A stretch of 64,000 nt of DNA from Flavobacterium tistrianum (lineage in GTDB: Bacteria; Bacteroidota; Bacteroidia; Flavobacteriales; Flavobacteriaceae): contig NZ_QJRH01000072.1 of NCBI RefSeq assembly GCF_003254545.1, positions 310,001-374,000 of the forward strand. The letters are read 5' to 3'. The notes under the pieces are model-generated. The model was given only the letters and a program-made list of their open reading frames with translations, ran no database searches and was not told where the DNA came from. A program made the position numbers and the translations under genes. This document shows, piece by piece, positions 60,805-64,000 of the stretch (position 1 is its first letter; the number at the start of each line of letters is the position of its first letter).

Positions 60805-61848
60805 ATGCAAAAAATAAAGACAGCACTATTATCATACGGAATGTCGGGGAAAGTTTTCCACGCTCCATTTTTAGATATTCATGAAGGATTTGAATTATTA
60901 GGTTCTTGGGAAAGAAGTAAAAAGCTGATTCAAGAAGATTATCCATACGTAAAAAGCTACGCTTCGATAGACGAATTATTAAGTGATGATGTCGATTTGG
61001 TAATTGTAAACACGCCAGTTGGAACGCATTACGAATATGCCAAAAAAGTGCTTTTGGCAGGAAAACATGCCGTTGTAGAAAAAGCGTTTACCACAACAGC
61101 CGCCGAAGCAAAAGAATTGGCTAAAATTGCCAAAGAAAAAGGTTTGAAATTGGCTGTTTTTCAGAATAGAAGATGGGACAGCGATTTTAAAACCGTAAAA
61201 AAAGTAATTGAAGACGGAGTTTTAGGAGATTTGGTTGAGGCCGAATTTCACTTTGACAGATATAATCCGTTATTGAGTCCGAAAGCGCATAAAGAAACAG
61301 CCAATGATGGTGCAGGAGTTCTAAAAGATTTAGGTCCTCATATTATAGATCAGGCAATAAGTCTTTTTGGATGCCCGAAAGCTGTTTTTGGAGATATTCG
61401 CGTAACGAGAGAAAACTCTGTTGTAGACGACTGGATAGATTTGACTTTGTTTTATTCTAATTTCAGAGTCCGTTTAAAAGCGGGATTTTTTGTGAGAGAA
61501 GCCAATCCAGCGTATACGGTGCATGGAAAAAAAGGCTCTTTCTTAAAACCTCGTGGAGATGTGCAGGAAGATGAATTGAAAATTGGCAAAAAGCCAAACC
61601 TAGATTCTTGGGGAACAGAAGATGAAAGTTTGCAGGGACTTTTGCACACAGAAATTGACGGTAAGATTGTGAGAGAAAAAATACCAACGCTTCAAGGCAA
61701 TTATTTCAGTTTCTTCGATGGAGTTTACGATTCTATTGCAAACAATAAAAAAGAACCAGTTACAGCAGATGAAGGCGTAAAAGTGATGCAAGTGATAGAA
61801 GCCGCAATTGCGAGTAATGCACAACAAAAAGTAATAGGTATACAATAA
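60805..61848 (+). CDS. Gfo/Idh/MocA family oxidoreductase
   Basis: Starting at MQKIKTALLSYGMSGKVFHAPFL gives 347 residues; the 23 upstream codons lie in the repeat element and are rejected. The Rossmann part shows LLSYGMSGKVFH, VDLVIVNTPVGTHYEYAKKVL, and KHAVVEKAFTTTAAEAKELA with the catalytic-type EK(A/P). The C-terminal half has FHFDRYNPLLSPKAHKE. It is an NAD(P)-dependent sugar or inositol-type oxidoreductase with unknown substrate. Confidence 0.88.
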   Translation: MQKIKTALLSYGMSGKVFHAPFLDIHEGFELLGSWERSKKLIQEDYPYVKSYASIDELLSDDVDLVIVNTPVGTHYEYAKKVLLAGKHAVVEKAFTTTAAEAKELAKIAKEKGLKLAVFQNRRWDSDFKTVKKVIEDGVLGDLVEAEFHFDRYNPLLSPKAHKETANDGAGVLKDLGPHIIDQAISLFGCPKAVFGDIRVTRENSVVDDWIDLTLFYSNFRVRLKAGFFVREANPAYTVHGKKGSFLKPRGDVQEDELKIGKKPNLDSWGTEDESLQGLLHTEIDGKIVREKIPTLQGNYFSFFDGVYDSIANNKKEPVTADEGVKVMQVIEAAIASNAQQKVIGIQ

Positions 61849-62259
61849 AGATGTGCGTCTTAAAAGGTTATTCTCTTATTTTGTAAGCTTCAGAGAAGCA
61901 AAATATTTATAGCTAAGAATAAATAATATCATATTAAAGCTCCGGAGGAGTGACATGCAGCAATATATGTCACTCCTCCAGAGCTTTTTTTCATTTGGTT
62001 TATTGAAATTCTATAAATATTTTACCCCTCTGGGGTTTTTGCTAATACTTTTTATAAGCCCTTGCCTTTACTTCAATAAAAAAAATGAAGAAGATTATAA
62101 TTCTACTAAACTCGAAATGTTGTAATTTTAATTATAAGAATTCAATTGTAAACCTTTTAATTTATAAACAATAACGTTGTATATTGTGTATAACCTTAGG
62201 CTTTGTACGCTTTGACCAGCGTTTTTAGTATTTTTGACAACATTCCAATAAAATTCAAT
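61849..62259. terminator. Gap with a long, nearly perfect hairpin
   Basis: In this 411-bp gap the main feature is at 61936-61991. AAAGCTCCGGAGGAGTGACAT faces ATGTCACTCCTCCAGAGCTTT, a 21-bp stem with a single C-A mismatch (a G.U on the other strand), then Ts. A second small hairpin ACCCC/GGGGT followed by Ts is near 62030. The rest is AT-rich with nothing recognised. Confidence 0.75.
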
Positions 62260-63480
62260 ATGCTGATAAACATTAATCCATTATCGCTTTTTCAGACCAA
62301 AGCCAAAATCAAGAAAGTATTTAGAGAAGCCAAAGCTTCGTATTTAAATCGCATTCGTTTTGCTGTTGGAATGTTTTATTTCGGAATGGGTTTGAGTTTT
62401 GCCACATGGGCGAGCAGAATTCCAGATATCAAATCTGCTTTGCATCTAACAGAAGGCGATTTGGGTTCTATACTTTTTGCGCTTCCAGTTGGGCAATTGA
62501 TTATTATGCCCTTTTCAGGAAAAATGGTAACCAAATTCGGTAGCCACCGTATTCTGATTTTCTCTTTAATAATGTATGTTTTGTGTTTAATCAATTTAGG
62601 TTTGGCAACAACATCATTGCAATTATCATTAGGATTATTTTTATTTGGTGTGTTCGGAAACTTAGCTAATATTGCCGTAAACACGCAAGGCGTTTATACC
62701 GAAGTTTTATTTAAAAAAACGATCATGTCTTCTTTTCACGGTATGTGGAGTTTTGCCGGATTTACTGGCGCGCTGGTAGGTCTCGGAATGCTGGCTTTAA
62801 AACTGAGTCCGTTGCATCATTTTATAATTGTAGCTGTAATTGTTTTATTGATGGTAGCCTTTAACTTTAAATTTTTGGTTAGAGCCAAAGAAAAAAAGAA
62901 ACCAAAAGAAGAAGGTAAAAAACTATTCGTAAAACCAGATACAGCTTTGCTTTGGTTGGGCGTTATAGGATTCTGCAGTATGGCTAGTGAAGGCGTTATG
63001 TTCGATTGGAGCGGTGTTTACTTTAAAGAGATTGTAAAAGCACCTGGACCGTTGGTGGTTTTAGGCTACACTTCTTTTATGATTATGATGGCTAGCGGAA
63101 GATTTCTTGGCGACGGATTAATTAATAAATTTGGGCGCGAACGCGTTATGCAGATTAGCGGAGTTATGATTTCGGCTGGACTTTTTACGGCTGTTTTTCT
63201 TCCTTATATCATTCCGTGTACTATTGCCTTTATGTTTGTTGGTTTGGGTGTTGCAACAATTGTACCTACAGTTTACAGTATTGCTGGTAAAAACCCGACC
63301 GTTCCTGCTGGAGAAGCTTTAACGATTGTTTCTAGTGTAAGTTTCCTTGGTTTCTTAATGGGACCGCCAGTAATTGGACATATTGCGCAAAATTTTGGTC
63401 TGCAGTTTTCTTTTGCCTTTATCGGAATTTTTGGCGTTCTGATTGCCTTTATGGTTTCTAAAATTAGAACGTCAGCATAA
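62260..63480 (+). CDS. Major facilitator superfamily transporter
   Basis: Starting at MLININPLSLFQTKAKIKK the protein has 406 residues and about 12 membrane segments, with a cytoplasmic basic loop near the middle (RAKEKKKPKEEGKKL). The first half has GMFYFGMGLSFATWASRIPDIKSAL and the loop motif KMVTKFGSHR; the second has GRFLGDGLINKFGRERV. It resembles YbjJ/fucose-permease-type transporters. The substrate is unknown. Nineteen further upstream in-frame codons are possible. Confidence 0.85.
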   Translation: MLININPLSLFQTKAKIKKVFREAKASYLNRIRFAVGMFYFGMGLSFATWASRIPDIKSALHLTEGDLGSILFALPVGQLIIMPFSGKMVTKFGSHRILIFSLIMYVLCLINLGLATTSLQLSLGLFLFGVFGNLANIAVNTQGVYTEVLFKKTIMSSFHGMWSFAGFTGALVGLGMLALKLSPLHHFIIVAVIVLLMVAFNFKFLVRAKEKKKPKEEGKKLFVKPDTALLWLGVIGFCSMASEGVMFDWSGVYFKEIVKAPGPLVVLGYTSFMIMMASGRFLGDGLINKFGRERVMQISGVMISAGLFTAVFLPYIIPCTIAFMFVGLGVATIVPTVYSIAGKNPTVPAGEALTIVSSVSFLGFLMGPPVIGHIAQNFGLQFSFAFIGIFGVLIAFMVSKIRTSA

Positions 63481-63532
63481 CTCAGTTTTTGATTAATATT
63501 TATTAAAAGCGATTAATTTTGTAAGAATTTAT

Positions 63533-63561
63533 TTGTTTTTTAAATATTTTGCCTACATTTG
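63533..63561 (+). promoter_or_regulatory. Promoter of the last, partial gene
   Basis: TTG (63533-63535), 18 bp, TACATTTG (63554-63561). The leader to the ATG at 63674 would be about 107 nt. Confidence 0.7.
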
Positions 63562-63673
63562 AATTTAAGCAATAGCTTGAGTTTTTAAAAAGCTCTTTTT
63601 TCCAAAAACCAATTTTATCTTTTGAATTAAGGATTATCATCCTCGAAAATTTTAAAGTTAATAATAGGTTTTA

Positions 63674-64000
63674 ATGGTAAAAAAATACGCAGTCTTCTTT
63701 ATTTTTTGGTTCTTTAATTTTGCTTTTGCACAACAAGAAATAACAGTAACAGGAATTGTTATTGATTCCCGAACGCAGAATCCTCTGGAGAATGTAGTGG
63801 TTACGATACAGAACACGGCTGTGATGCAGCTTACTTCAAAATCAGGAAAATTCGAACTTCATATTTTTCCTCAAAAAGAACAATTGCTATTACTTAGAAG
63901 CCAGGGATACAAAGATTTCCTTTTGAAAGTAAAGTCCAATGCTGGACAAAATATTAATCTCGGAATATTACAATTAGAAGACACTTATTCAGATGAGGTT
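63674..64000 (+). CDS. Partial outer-membrane protein with a carboxypeptidase-regulatory-like domain
   Basis: The first 109 codons read MVKKYAVFFIFWFFNFAFAQ (signal peptide) and then ITVTGIVIDSRTQNPLENVVV with SKSGKFELHIF, the typical start of a CarboxypepD_reg-like/CNA-B plug-adjacent domain. Such domains open TonB-dependent receptors and some outer-membrane beta-barrels in Bacteroidota. The gene runs off the right edge, so the type of barrel is unknown. Confidence 0.75.
   Translation, partial: MVKKYAVFFIFWFFNFAFAQQEITVTGIVIDSRTQNPLENVVVTIQNTAVMQLTSKSGKFELHIFPQKEQLLLLRSQGYKDFLLKVKSNAGQNINLGILQLEDTYSDEV

Overview
The window looks like a chromosomal segment of a Flavobacterium (Bacteroidota), close to the F. 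johnsoniae group. The reasons are: AT-rich DNA, promoters of the Bacteroidota type (TTG, about 18-23 bp, then TAnnTTTG), almost no Shine-Dalgarno sequences, family-specific genes (IPExxxVDY protein beside rnc and pyk, DUF6249-like protein, Nudix-type AraR), and a tyrosine ammonia-lyase that closely resembles the F. johnsoniae enzyme as I remember it. All identifications come from reading motifs; no database search was run.

Layout. 1-2970: edge of a probable flexirubin/aryl-polyene pigment cluster (ammonia-lyase and a flavin-dependent halogenase-like protein). 3749-9611: an oxidative L-fucose (or related deoxysugar) pathway with its AraC regulator. 9954-16313: Leloir galactose genes (Na+/sugar symporter, galT, galK, galM) with a divergent GntR-type regulator. 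16395-24615: an L-arabinose regulon (AraR, GH51 arabinofuranosidase, araB, araD, araA, secreted aldose epimerase). 24785-30026: mixed housekeeping genes (prs, rplY, pth, sod, a tRNA-Leu). 30156-30849: a four-unit tandem array of small structured units that I read as minus-strand sRNA genes. 30878-41481: core genes (purF-like, PfkB kinase, ECF sigma factor pair, rnhA, purN, acpP, fabF, rnc, pyk). 42089-52919: a co-directional envelope cluster (sulfatase, HAD phosphatase, beta-barrels, DUF2252, DUF4136, membrane AraC, Omp85-like protein, C1 peptidase) preceded by repeated GTTTCA palindromes. 53137-55195: a two-gene cassette that fits the GAPS4 anti-phage system. 55275-57888: small genes, tRNA-Asn genes, tRNA fragments and a GIY-YIG gene. 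57972-64000: rseP, an old yellow enzyme, a Gfo/Idh oxidoreductase, an MFS transporter and the start of a carboxypeptidase-regulatory-like outer-membrane protein.

How it works together. The first 25 kb is a sugar-catabolism block in which three plant- or glycan-derived monosaccharides each have their own regulator. The strongest candidate for something undescribed is the sRNA array. All four units keep a GC-rich hairpin, and its stem shows U-A to U.G to C-G covariation that makes sense only on the minus strand. Each unit has an appropriately placed TAnnTTT box, and the first in the direction of transcription has a complete promoter. Many intergenic gaps carry mosaic inverted repeats, some nested (an outer GCCACAG arm pair around an inner GCCACGA arm pair), which recur at several loci.
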